Source: Flavobacteriaceae bacterium CG_4_10_14_3_um_filter_33_47 (GTDB taxonomy: Bacteria; Bacteroidota; Bacteroidia; Flavobacteriales; Flavobacteriaceae). From it: DNA of 46,615 nt. The position numbers and the translations under genes were made by a program. The stretch lies in assembly GCA_002784145.1 (NCBI GenBank), contig PFKE01000067.1, forward strand, positions 1 to 46,615, given 5' to 3'. Positions 9,309 to 16,465 of this stretch are shown here, piece by piece. Each line of letters starts with the position of its first letter. The first letter of the stretch is position 1. A model generated the notes under the pieces. That model saw only the letters and a program-made list of their open reading frames with translations, was not told the DNA's origin and did not search any database.

Positions 9309-9338
9309 AACCTCGACATTATGATAAACATCGAGGTT
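9309..9338 (-). terminator. Hairpin between the DUF3127 gene and aat
   Basis: AACCTCGA at 9309-9316 pairs with TCGAGGTT at 9331-9338 around a 14-base loop. On the minus strand it is followed by ATTTACTTTT, a modest T-rich run. It fits a weak terminator or attenuator just before aat. Confidence 0.45.
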
Positions 9339-9387
9339 GATTGTTAAACCCTTTCCACTATGCTTAGGGTGACATTTGGTTTCTTAT

Positions 9388-9765
9388 TTAGAAAGGTAAA
9401 TCGTCGTGGTCGTCTTCATTTAAATCGCCCGCTGGTTCAAAAGCATTCATTGGTGGTACTGGCGGTAATTGATCGCTTCCAGATTCAGCCTGAAGCGCTT
9501 CGATTCTCCAACCTTGAATAGAATTGAAGTATTTGGTTTCTCCTTGTGGATTTACCCATTCTCTTCCTCTTAAATTAATGCTGATTTTTACTTGTTGACC
9601 TTCTTTATAATTATTTAGTAAATCTGTTTTATCTTGAACAAATTCTACCATAATGTGTTGTGGGTATTGCTCATCTGTGGTGACTACAATTTCTCTTTTT
9701 TTGAACCCATTACCTCCAAAGGTTTGAGTATCTCCAATCATTTTAATTCTTCCTTGAACTTCCAT
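9388..9765 (-). CDS. DUF3127 family protein (OB-fold, SSB-like appearance)
   Basis: This 125-residue protein starts MEVQGRIKMIGDTQTFG and contains FKKREIVVTTDEQYPQ and WRIEAL, the pattern of DUF3127. The acidic tail EPAGDLNEDDHDDLPF closely resembles the C-terminal tip of single-stranded-DNA-binding proteins, which end in acidic residues followed by DLPF or DIPF and recruit partners. A nucleic-acid-binding OB-fold with an SSB-like protein-docking tail is therefore plausible. The real role is unknown. It is 34 bases downstream of the flavin reductase gene. Confidence 0.8.
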   Translation of the reverse strand: MEVQGRIKMIGDTQTFGGNGFKKREIVVTTDEQYPQHIMVEFVQDKTDLLNNYKEGQQVKISINLRGREWVNPQGETKYFNSIQGWRIEALQAESGSDQLPPVPPMNAFEPAGDLNEDDHDDLPF

Positions 9766-9799
9766 TTATTTAAAATTTAAATCTATTTATAACTCTATC

Positions 9800-10669
9800 T
9801 TAACTTAATAATATTTTCCAGGCACTTTCTATATCCCCAAAGCTCAAATAATTACGAGCCAACTTATGTTTTTCTCTGTGAGAGGCTTTTTTAATATTGG
9901 GATAACGCTCTCTCAAACTTTTAATAAATTCATTAACGGCTTTTTGGTTTGGCAATGTCTCTACATTGGCTAACATGCCTAAATCATTTCCTGTTAAAAC
10001 CATACTATTTCTAACTTCTTCAGGTAGTTTATCAACGCCTAATCCTAAAGAAGATAAAGGTTTAGGAACTTCAAAAAACCCTTTATTCGCTCTGCTATAA
10101 AAATTACCTCCTGCTCTGGCCACCAAGTCTAATTTCTTTTGATTAATACTTTGGTCTGTGTTTAAAACATCATTTGAAATATAAAATTTAACAACTTCAC
10201 ATATTATTAAATTTCCTGCACCTCCTTCTGTTCCTAATTTAATGATGTCATTTACTTTGCACTCAAACTGTATGGGTGATTCTGCTACCCGAAAGGGTTT
10301 AACCAAATCTGACTTTAACATGGTTAATCCAGCCTTTTCAAATTCATTAACACCTTCTGGATATTCTGTACTGCTCAATGACATTTGTTGAACAATCTCA
10401 TAGTTAACCATATTAATAACCACTTCTTTGGTGGCTTCTGCATTGGCTAAAGTGTGTTTTATAGTATTATCTCTAACTCGTCTTGAAGGAGAAAACACCA
10501 AAATAGGTGGATTTGAACTAAACACATTAAAAAAACTAAAAGGAGACAAATTAGGGTTTCCTTGACTATCCATGGTACTTGCAAAAGCAATCGGTCTCGG
10601 TGCAACCGCACTTAATAAATAACTATGAAGTGTATTGGTTGGGATATTTTTTGGATCAAAAGATGTCAT
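9800..10669 (-). CDS. Flavin reductase-like domain protein
   Basis: This 289-residue protein belongs to the FMN-binding split-barrel flavin reductase family. The N-terminal segment YLLSAVAPRPIAFASTMD and the following NLSPFSFFNVFSSNPP are characteristic of it. An insertion/extension at the C-terminus (about residues 200-289) goes beyond the minimal domain. It probably binds FMN and either reduces flavin with NAD(P)H or uses it for another redox reaction. Partner and substrate are not apparent. A -7 element lies just upstream. Confidence 0.9.
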   Translation of the reverse strand: MTSFDPKNIPTNTLHSYLLSAVAPRPIAFASTMDSQGNPNLSPFSFFNVFSSNPPILVFSPSRRVRDNTIKHTLANAEATKEVVINMVNYEIVQQMSLSSTEYPEGVNEFEKAGLTMLKSDLVKPFRVAESPIQFECKVNDIIKLGTEGGAGNLIICEVVKFYISNDVLNTDQSINQKKLDLVARAGGNFYSRANKGFFEVPKPLSSLGLGVDKLPEEVRNSMVLTGNDLGMLANVETLPNQKAVNEFIKSLRERYPNIKKASHREKHKLARNYLSFGDIESAWKILLS

Positions 10670-10686
10670 TAAGTCTTTAATTTTTA

Positions 10687-10694
10687 CAAAACTA
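10687..10694 (-). promoter_or_regulatory. -7 element for the flavin reductase gene
   Basis: The minus strand reads TAGTTTTG, a perfect TAnnTTTG, 18 bases before the ATG at 10669. Confidence 0.45.
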
Positions 10695-10877
10695 ACAATT
10701 TATTACGTTATTGCTTCACAAAATATTGATGTTCGTTTAACTTAGTGAGGCATTTATAAAAGTTAAGTCTCATTGCAAAAGTAACCAATCTGTTATGGAA
10801 CTAAAAACCGATTTACTAACATCTTGAACAATAATATCAACAGAATTGCATTATATTCATATTAAAAATTAGTTAAT

Positions 10878-12032
10878 ATGATTTTCACCAAATATAAAAA
10901 TACATTTCGTTGGGTTATGATTGTGGTTTCATTTATTATCATATCTCTTATTTTATGGAATACTTATGTGTTTTTTCAGAACTTTAAAGCTGAAGAAAGA
11001 GCCAAAATGGATATTTGGGCTGAAGCACAAAGTGACTTTATAAACAGTGATACTAATAGCAATTTAGATCTCACCCTTAAAATTCTAAGCAGCAATACCA
11101 CGACACCCATGATTGTAATAAACAATGATGGCAGTCTTGGTACTTTTAATAACATAAACGATTCAAAAATTTCAGATAGTTTATATGTTAATAAGCTTAT
11201 TTTAAAATTCAAAAGTGAAAACACCCCTATTGAAATTACTTACCAAAATGAGGTTTTGGCAACCATCTATTACGGAAATTCAGATTTACTTAACAAATTA
11301 AAGTATTATCCTTTAGCCTTATTACTCATTATTGTTCTCTTTGTCGGCGTAGTTTTCTTTTTTTATAGAAGTAACAAAAACGCTACCGAAAGCAAGTTGT
11401 GGTCTGGTATGGCCAAGGAAACCGCACATCAAATTGGCACACCTTTATCTTCTTTAATAGGTTGGACTGAAATTTTAAAAAGCGAAAACGTTAATCCAAA
11501 TTATATTAACGAAATTGAAAAAGATGTAGACAGACTTCAAACCATTACGGAACGTTTTAGTAAAATTGGCTCTGTTCCAACTTTGGAACCTTTAGATATA
11601 ATTAAAGAAACCATTGATTCTTATAGTTACTTAAAAACACGCTCGTCAAAATTAATTGAGTTTGAAATTATAACACCAAGCGGCAACATTTTGGTAAATC
11701 TTAACAAACAACTTTATAGCTGGACTATTGAAAATTTAGTTAAAAATGCTATGGATGCCATGAAAGGAAGAGGCAAAATAACGGTTGAAATTACAGAACT
11801 GGAAGACAACATTACCGTACTTGTTACAGACACAGGCAAAGGAATTCCCAAAAATAAATTCAAAACTATTTTTGAGCCTGGTTATACCACTAAAAAACGA
11901 GGTTGGGGTTTGGGATTATCTCTTACCAAACGAATTATTGAGGAATTTCACAATGGTAAAATTAAAGTGCTACATTCTGAAATAGACAAAGGCACCACCT
12001 TTCAAATTTCTTTAAAACGAGCTATAAGTTAG
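10878..12032 (+). CDS. Sensor histidine kinase, orphan
   Basis: This 384-residue membrane kinase has a transmembrane helix at about residues 12-33, a ~105-residue extracytoplasmic region, a second helix at about 140-162, and then the catalytic core. The H-box is AKETAHQIGTPLSSLIGW, with phospho-acceptor His near residue 184. The N-box is ENLVKNAMDAM, G1 is DTGKGIP and G2 is GWGLGLSLTKRI. There is no obvious HAMP or PAS domain. No response regulator gene is adjacent. The 3' end overlaps the convergent HIT gene by 11 bases. The signal it senses is unknown. Confidence 0.93.
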   Translation: MIFTKYKNTFRWVMIVVSFIIISLILWNTYVFFQNFKAEERAKMDIWAEAQSDFINSDTNSNLDLTLKILSSNTTTPMIVINNDGSLGTFNNINDSKISDSLYVNKLILKFKSENTPIEITYQNEVLATIYYGNSDLLNKLKYYPLALLLIIVLFVGVVFFFYRSNKNATESKLWSGMAKETAHQIGTPLSSLIGWTEILKSENVNPNYINEIEKDVDRLQTITERFSKIGSVPTLEPLDIIKETIDSYSYLKTRSSKLIEFEIITPSGNILVNLNKQLYSWTIENLVKNAMDAMKGRGKITVEITELEDNITVLVTDTGKGIPKNKFKTIFEPGYTTKKRGWGLGLSLTKRIIEEFHNGKIKVLHSEIDKGTTFQISLKRAIS

Positions 12033-12411
12033 CTTGAATCGCCTTGGCAATTGTTTGAAACTCTTCAGAAGATAAGGTTGTTTTTTGAATAAAACGAGCA
12101 TCTTCCATGGTGTGCAACGGTATTAAATGAACATGTGCATGTGGCACTTCCAAACCAATAACGGTCATCCCTATTCGTTTACAAGGGATGGTTTTTTCAA
12201 TAGCAATGGCAACTTTTCTTGAGAAATTCATCAATCGTTCAAAGGTAGGTTCATCCAAATCAAAAATTTTATCAACTTCTTGTTTTGGAATGCATAGCGT
12301 ATGACCTTTACTATTAGGATTAACATCCAAAAATGCTAAAAACTCATCGGTTTCAGCAATCTTATAACAAGGAATTTCTCCTTGAACTATTTTAGTAAAA
12401 ATAGATGGCAT
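12022..12411 (-). CDS. HIT family (histidine triad) protein
   Basis: This 129-residue cytoplasmic protein has the histidine-triad motif HAHVHLIPL near residues 92-100, plus the N-terminal IFTKIVQGEIPCYKI and FLDVNPNSKGHTL that mark the HINT branch. These proteins hydrolyse nucleoside phosphoramidates such as AMP-lysine conjugates. It follows greA on the same strand, but a strong hairpin at 12442-12477 separates the two. The 3' end overlaps the convergent kinase gene by 11 bases. Confidence 0.95.
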   Translation of the reverse strand: MPSIFTKIVQGEIPCYKIAETDEFLAFLDVNPNSKGHTLCIPKQEVDKIFDLDEPTFERLMNFSRKVAIAIEKTIPCKRIGMTVIGLEVPHAHVHLIPLHTMEDARFIQKTTLSSEEFQTIAKAIQANL

Positions 12412-12441
12412 AATTAAACAGTTTGGAATAATTGTAAATAT

Positions 12442-12477
12442 AAAAAGATTCCTAATTACAAATACAAGGAATCTTTT
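12442..12477 (-). terminator. Terminator between greA and the HIT gene
   Basis: AAAAGATTCC pairs with GGAATCTTTT around a 15-base loop. The T-rich arm works on either strand; on the minus strand it would end greA transcription. Confidence 0.65.
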
Positions 12478-12501
12478 ATAACTTTTAAAACTAGCTTTTC
12501 T

Positions 12502-12975
12502 TTATCTTGAAATCTCTAAAATTTCAAATTTCAAAACCCCATTTGGCACTTGAATCTCTGCAGTATCTCCTACAGATTTACCCAACAATCCTTTCCCAAT
12601 TGGAGAATTTACTGAAATTTTTCCATCGGCTAAATTAGCTTCGCCATCTGCTACCAATGTATAATTCATTTCCATGCCATTGGTTTGGTTTTTTATTTTA
12701 ACTTTTGAAAGCACCAATATTTTAGACATATCTAACTGAGACTCATCAATAATTCTGGCGTTGGACAGAACTTCTTCTAACTTGGCAATCTTCATTTCAA
12801 GCATCCCTTGTGCTTCTTTAGCAGCATCGTATTCGGCATTTTCACTCAAATCTCCTTTATCTCTGGCATCGGCAATAGCTTGTGAAGCTCTTGGACGCTC
12901 AATATCTCTTAATTGATTTAATTCGTCTTTTAACTTTTTAAGTCCTTCTGGTGTATAGTAAGATACTTTACTCAT
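12502..12975 (-). CDS. greA: Transcription elongation factor GreA
   Basis: GreA rescues backtracked RNA polymerase by stimulating transcript cleavage. From the ATG at 12975 it encodes 157 residues, the standard length. The N-terminal coiled coil carries the conserved DARDKGDLSENAEYDAAKE, whose acidic tip residues enter the polymerase secondary channel. The C-terminal FKBP-like domain holds ISVNSPIGKGLLGKSVGD. A longer reading from 13041 adds 22 residues with no family match, so I rejected it. Confidence 0.97.
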   Translation of the reverse strand: MSKVSYYTPEGLKKLKDELNQLRDIERPRASQAIADARDKGDLSENAEYDAAKEAQGMLEMKIAKLEEVLSNARIIDESQLDMSKILVLSKVKIKNQTNGMEMNYTLVADGEANLADGKISVNSPIGKGLLGKSVGDTAEIQVPNGVLKFEILEISR

Positions 12976-13052
12976 AACTTCATCGTTTAATAATACAAAC
13001 ATTCCAACAATAGGTTCGGAATAAAAAAATCCCGCATACACGAGATTGTATA

Positions 13053-13060
13053 CAAATATA
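13053..13060 (-). promoter_or_regulatory. -7 element for greA
   Basis: The minus strand reads TATATTTG, a perfect TAnnTTTG, giving a leader of about 70 bases before the ATG at 12975. Confidence 0.5.
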
Positions 13061-13119
13061 CAAAATATTTAACTCTATTTGCTTTTTGTTGTAAATTGCA
13101 GGTCAATAGATTTTAACTT

Positions 13120-13548
13120 ATGAGATTATTTTATTTATTTTTTTGTTTCTTAATACTAACCACTTGCAGTGAAAATTCGGTAAATAATGAAAATTGTAAA
13201 TTTTTATTAAATGTTGGTGTTAATGTTACCATAAACTTAAGTTTACCGCAATTTAGCCAATTGCAATTTCCGAGTAATTCGGTTTACATTTCCAATGCCG
13301 GAAATGGAGGAATTATAGTCACCAATGCGGGTTCTAACTTTTTTGCATGGGATGCTAGCGACCCAAATCATATACCAAGCAGTTGTTCTGTTCTCGAAAT
13401 TTCGGGGCTTGAAGGTGTTTGTGGTTGTGCAGACAAAAACACGTATAGCTTGATTACCGGACAACCTTTGGGTAATACTTCATTACTATGCGGTTTAAAA
13501 AATTACCGTCTAGAACAAAGTGGCAATACGTTGTTAATTTCAAATTAA
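13120..13548 (+). CDS. Rieske-like lipoprotein with degenerate cluster ligands
   Basis: This 142-residue exported lipoprotein has a signal peptide ending LTTC, with lipidated Cys16. The rest resembles a family of flavobacterial Rieske-fold lipoproteins: FFAWDASDPNH at about 74-84, a Cys at 89, CGC at 101-103, then YSLITGQPL and NYRLEQSGNTLLI. From memory, relatives have Cys where this protein has Asp81 (CPNH), so one cluster ligand seems lost. The C-X2-H second half is also absent. It may be structural or no longer bind iron-sulfur. The fold assignment is moderate. Confidence 0.6.
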   Translation: MRLFYLFFCFLILTTCSENSVNNENCKFLLNVGVNVTINLSLPQFSQLQFPSNSVYISNAGNGGIIVTNAGSNFFAWDASDPNHIPSSCSVLEISGLEGVCGCADKNTYSLITGQPLGNTSLLCGLKNYRLEQSGNTLLISN

Positions 13549-13574
13549 AAAGCGACTCCTTAGAATCGCTTTTT
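13547..13574. terminator. Bidirectional terminator between the lipoprotein and receptor genes
   Basis: AAAAAGCGA at 13547-13555 pairs with TCGCTTTTT at 13566-13574 around a 10-base loop. It has A-rich and T-rich arms suited to both converging genes. Confidence 0.8.
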
Positions 13575-13593
13575 GTCATTATTTACTCCATAG

Positions 13594-15774
13594 TTAAAAT
13601 TTTAAGGTTGCCCCTAATAGAAAGTTTGTGGTTGCTTGAGGATAATATCCAGCACCTTCAATAGTGGTAATTTGATTTGGGTCTGACCAAGTGTCATCAA
13701 ACGTAAAATAATATCCGTTTGATACATATTCTACTCCAAAAACATTATTTATTAAACCTGATAGAGTAATAGATTTAAAGAGTGCTTTTGGTTTAATTTC
13801 GTAGGTAATATTTAAATCGTTTACAAAATAACTGTCCAGTTTTGATGCTTGAGAATCTGAATTTCCCATAAATTGCTCTCCAACATATTTACTTAAAAAA
13901 GACGTTTGAAAATTGTTTGATGGTTGAAACACCAAAGCATTTGCTGCAACTAGTTCTGGTGAAAACGAAATGTTTGTTTTACCTAAATCAACTAAAACGC
14001 CATCAATTTGTGAAAAAGTGCCTCTATTTTTGTTAGAACTTACGGTAACATTAGGTTGAACTACAAATTGTTTTGAAATTTGAAAGGTGGCCTCTATTTC
14101 CAATCCTAATCTATAACTTTCGCCACTGTTGGCTCTAATAGGAGTTCCTGTATTATCAATAGCACCAGATAACACGAGTTGTTCATTATAAAACATATAA
14201 TATAGGTTCGTGTTTAATTTTATTTTGTTTGATTGATGTCTCCAGCCCAACTCAAAATCATTTAATTGTTCTGTTTTAATATCGGGATTGCTTTCAAAAT
14301 CACTTCTGCTAGGTTCTCTATTTGCTCTGGCATATGAAAAATAAAGACTGTGCTCTTGATTTAATTTATAGGTGATCCCTGCTTTTGGATTGAAAAAGTT
14401 ATAGGTTTCATCTATCAGCAAATTCACTCTATCTGAAGTAAGCCCGGTTGTTTTATAACTTACAAATCTGGTTTGCAAATCTCCATAAAGACTAATCCTA
14501 TCATTGAGTCTGTAGGTTGCTTTAGCAAAAAAACTAAAGTCTTTCTTTTTTCCTTTTCCGTTGTAATAGGTGTCTCCAATTTCAGAATTACTTGCAAAAC
14601 GCGCCCAAATAATTTCGCCAAAATGATTTCCAATGTAACTGCTGTAAGAAGTTCCGAAAGTGAAATTAATGGTATTGGTCTTATAATTGGCATTAAAATT
14701 TAACACATAAAAATCATTATCAAGCCAACGTCTGCGAATTAAATCGGTAGTGTTAATAATTTCACCTCCAATGTTTAATTCTGTTAAATCATAATCTGAA
14801 AAAGCTTCATCTTCTTTATATTGTTCAAAATAACCTCTTCCGTAAGTATAATTTAACCCAAGATTTGTGGACCATTGGTTGTTATACATCTCATTCCAAT
14901 GGAGTTGATAATGGTCTTGTTTGTAGTTGTCAACCTCATCTTCATGAAACTGAATATTACCTTCATTATCCGTATAAAGCCCTGAAGGATTAAAGGTTCT
15001 ATTGGTTGCCAAAGTTTCGGCATCAATACCATTCCAGGCTTGATAGGTAATTTCATGCCCCCCAAAAGCTAGGGCTTTAATTAACGTATTATCATCTATA
15101 TAAGATGCTTGAAGAAAATACGCTTTTAAATCGGAAGTTGCCCGGTCTATGTAGCCATCTGAATTAATTTGCGACAAACGTCCGGCTAGCTCAAAATGGT
15201 TATTTAAAGTTCCCGTACTAAATTTTACATGATGTTTTCTGGTTTGATAACTTCCAAAGCTATTTGAAATTTCAGCATTCGCTTTTTCAGCAATGGCATC
15301 GGTTAAAATATTGATGCTGGCTCCAAAAGCACCAGAACCATTGGTTGATGTACCAACGCCCCGTTGCAACTGAAGGCTTTCTACTGAAGATGCAAAATCT
15401 GGTAAATCAACCCAAAAGGTACCAAGGGATTCTGCATCATTATATGGGATACCATTAATGGTAATGTTGGTAGATTGTGAGCTGACCCCTCGAACTCTAA
15501 TGCCCGTATAACCAACACCCGAACCAGCATCACTTGTTGTTACAACAGATGGTAAATAGTTTAATAAAATAGGTAAATCCTGACCCAAATTACGCTTTTC
15601 TAGGGCTTTCTTTGTTACGTTGGAATGTGTAATTGGAGAATCTGCATTGACTCTAACGGCTTTTACTAAAATTTCATCTAAGACTTGGGTTTTTGTGGAA
15701 TCTGGTGTTTTTTCTTGAGAAAACGAATGGAATGTAAGCACAAATAGTGCTAAAAATACGAACAAATTTTTCAT
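13594..15774 (-). CDS. TonB-dependent receptor controlled by a TPP riboswitch (probable thiamine/precursor uptake)
   Basis: This 726-residue outer-membrane receptor begins with a signal peptide (cleavage after SFSQ near residue 20). A TonB-box-like DEILVKAVRV is at about 33-42. A plug domain (about 50-165; VRVRG-type segment GIRVRGVSSQSTN, then NGIPYNDAES) is followed by a 22-strand barrel ending in LLGATLKF. Its mRNA leader holds a clear TPP riboswitch, so the cargo is most likely thiamine or a thiamine precursor. TPP-controlled TonB receptors of this sort (Omr1-like) are known from comparative genomics of Bacteroidota. Neighbouring YkoF-like and PnuC-like genes agree. There is no SusD partner. 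Confidence 0.9.
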   Translation of the reverse strand: MKNLFVFLALFVLTFHSFSQEKTPDSTKTQVLDEILVKAVRVNADSPITHSNVTKKALEKRNLGQDLPILLNYLPSVVTTSDAGSGVGYTGIRVRGVSSQSTNITINGIPYNDAESLGTFWVDLPDFASSVESLQLQRGVGTSTNGSGAFGASINILTDAIAEKANAEISNSFGSYQTRKHHVKFSTGTLNNHFELAGRLSQINSDGYIDRATSDLKAYFLQASYIDDNTLIKALAFGGHEITYQAWNGIDAETLATNRTFNPSGLYTDNEGNIQFHEDEVDNYKQDHYQLHWNEMYNNQWSTNLGLNYTYGRGYFEQYKEDEAFSDYDLTELNIGGEIINTTDLIRRRWLDNDFYVLNFNANYKTNTINFTFGTSYSSYIGNHFGEIIWARFASNSEIGDTYYNGKGKKKDFSFFAKATYRLNDRISLYGDLQTRFVSYKTTGLTSDRVNLLIDETYNFFNPKAGITYKLNQEHSLYFSYARANREPSRSDFESNPDIKTEQLNDFELGWRHQSNKIKLNTNLYYMFYNEQLVLSGAIDNTGTPIRANSGESYRLGLEIEATFQISKQFVVQPNVTVSSNKNRGTFSQIDGVLVDLGKTNISFSPELVAANALVFQPSNNFQTSFLSKYVGEQFMGNSDSQASKLDSYFVNDLNITYEIKPKALFKSITLSGLINNVFGVEYVSNGYYFTFDDTWSDPNQITTIEGAGYYPQATTNFLLGATLKF

Positions 15775-15775
15775 A

Positions 15776-15796
15776 CGATTATGATGTTTATAATCG
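15776..15796 (-). promoter_or_regulatory. Start-proximal hairpin, candidate expression platform
   Basis: On the minus strand CGATTAT, a 7-base loop and ATAATCG end one base before the receptor ATG at 15774. The hairpin could occlude ribosome entry, which would suit translational control by the upstream TPP aptamer. This is inference from position. Confidence 0.4.
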
Positions 15797-15847
15797 AATA
15801 AAAAGAGGTAATTATTCTGGTTAATATTTATTTAATTGGCGACTATC

Positions 15848-15996
15848 ACCTTCCCTTAGCAGCATTACCTGCTCAGGTTCATTGGGTATGATCTCAGCTT
15901 TTCCAGTTAAAAAGTTAAAAGTAGAAAAGTTAAAAGTTGTTTCAACAACTATTAACTCCTCACTGATGACTGCCAACTGATTTAAGCACCCCTTTT
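15848..15996 (-). promoter_or_regulatory. TPP riboswitch (THI element)
   Basis: The minus strand carries the conserved core in order: GGGGTGC (15986-15992), GCTGAGA, ATACCC, GAACCTGA, then GGTAATGCTGC and AAGGGAA near 15850. These are the signature P2, P4 and P5 strands of the thiamine-pyrophosphate aptamer. The P3 arm is unusually long, about 85 bases. It contains a near-perfect hairpin built around GTTGTT/AACAAC (15929-15957 region). It lies ahead of the TonB receptor gene, so TPP should repress that gene. Confidence 0.93.
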
Positions 15997-16057
15997 TTGA
16001 GAACATTGCAAAGTTAAAAACAATTGACAATAGACCATTGATAATTGATAATTATTT

Positions 16058-16465
16058 TTACTCTAAATCTGGTTTTTTTCTAATGGATTTTTTATCTGAA
16101 AGATTTCGTTTGTCTTTTATGCGTTTTTTAATGACCCGCAACGGAATTTTAGTTGGAACACGTTTTTTCTTAACTTTTAAGCCTTCTTTAATGATGTTAA
16201 TAAAACGCTCAATAGCAAGTTCTTTATTTTTATATTGACTTCTACTTTCATCACATTGCAGAATAAGTACATTTTCTTTGGTTAATCTAGAGCTCAGTTT
16301 ATTTATTAAACGTTCTTTTTCCTCATCATTTAAAAATAAAGACTCTGGAATATTAAAAACCAACTCAATTTTTGAAGCAACTTTATTTACATGCTGTCCG
16401 CCACTACCAGAACTTCTAGTGGCTTTAAAATTAATTTCTGCAATTAAAGCTTCTCTGTTAATCAT
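16058..16465 (-). CDS. arfB: Peptidyl-tRNA hydrolase of the ArfB/YaeJ release-factor-like family
   Basis: This 135-residue protein has the GGQ catalytic motif in RSSGSGGQHVNK (about residues 16-27) and a basic C-terminal tail rich in Lys and Arg (KKKRVPTKIPLRVIKKRIKD). That tail is how ArfB senses an empty mRNA channel on stalled ribosomes before hydrolysing the peptidyl-tRNA. It lacks the stop-codon-recognising domain of RF1/RF2. Its ATG overlaps the stop of DUF4301 (ATGA). This places it in the same transcript as the thiamine-type genes, although its function is unrelated. Confidence 0.92.
   Translation of the reverse strand: MINREALIAEINFKATRSSGSGGQHVNKVASKIELVFNIPESLFLNDEEKERLINKLSSRLTKENVLILQCDESRSQYKNKELAIERFINIIKEGLKVKKKRVPTKIPLRVIKKRIKDKRNLSDKKSIRKKPDLE

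Noticed and set aside
15821-16030. Minus-strand open frame of 69 codons
   Set aside because: It runs through the TPP riboswitch; the frame is an accident of the structured leader.
15895-16055. Short AT-rich repeats (TTAAAAGT, TTGATAATTGATAATT) considered as a CRISPR or tandem array
   Set aside because: Units are too short and irregular, with no fixed spacers; part of them forms the riboswitch P3 arm.
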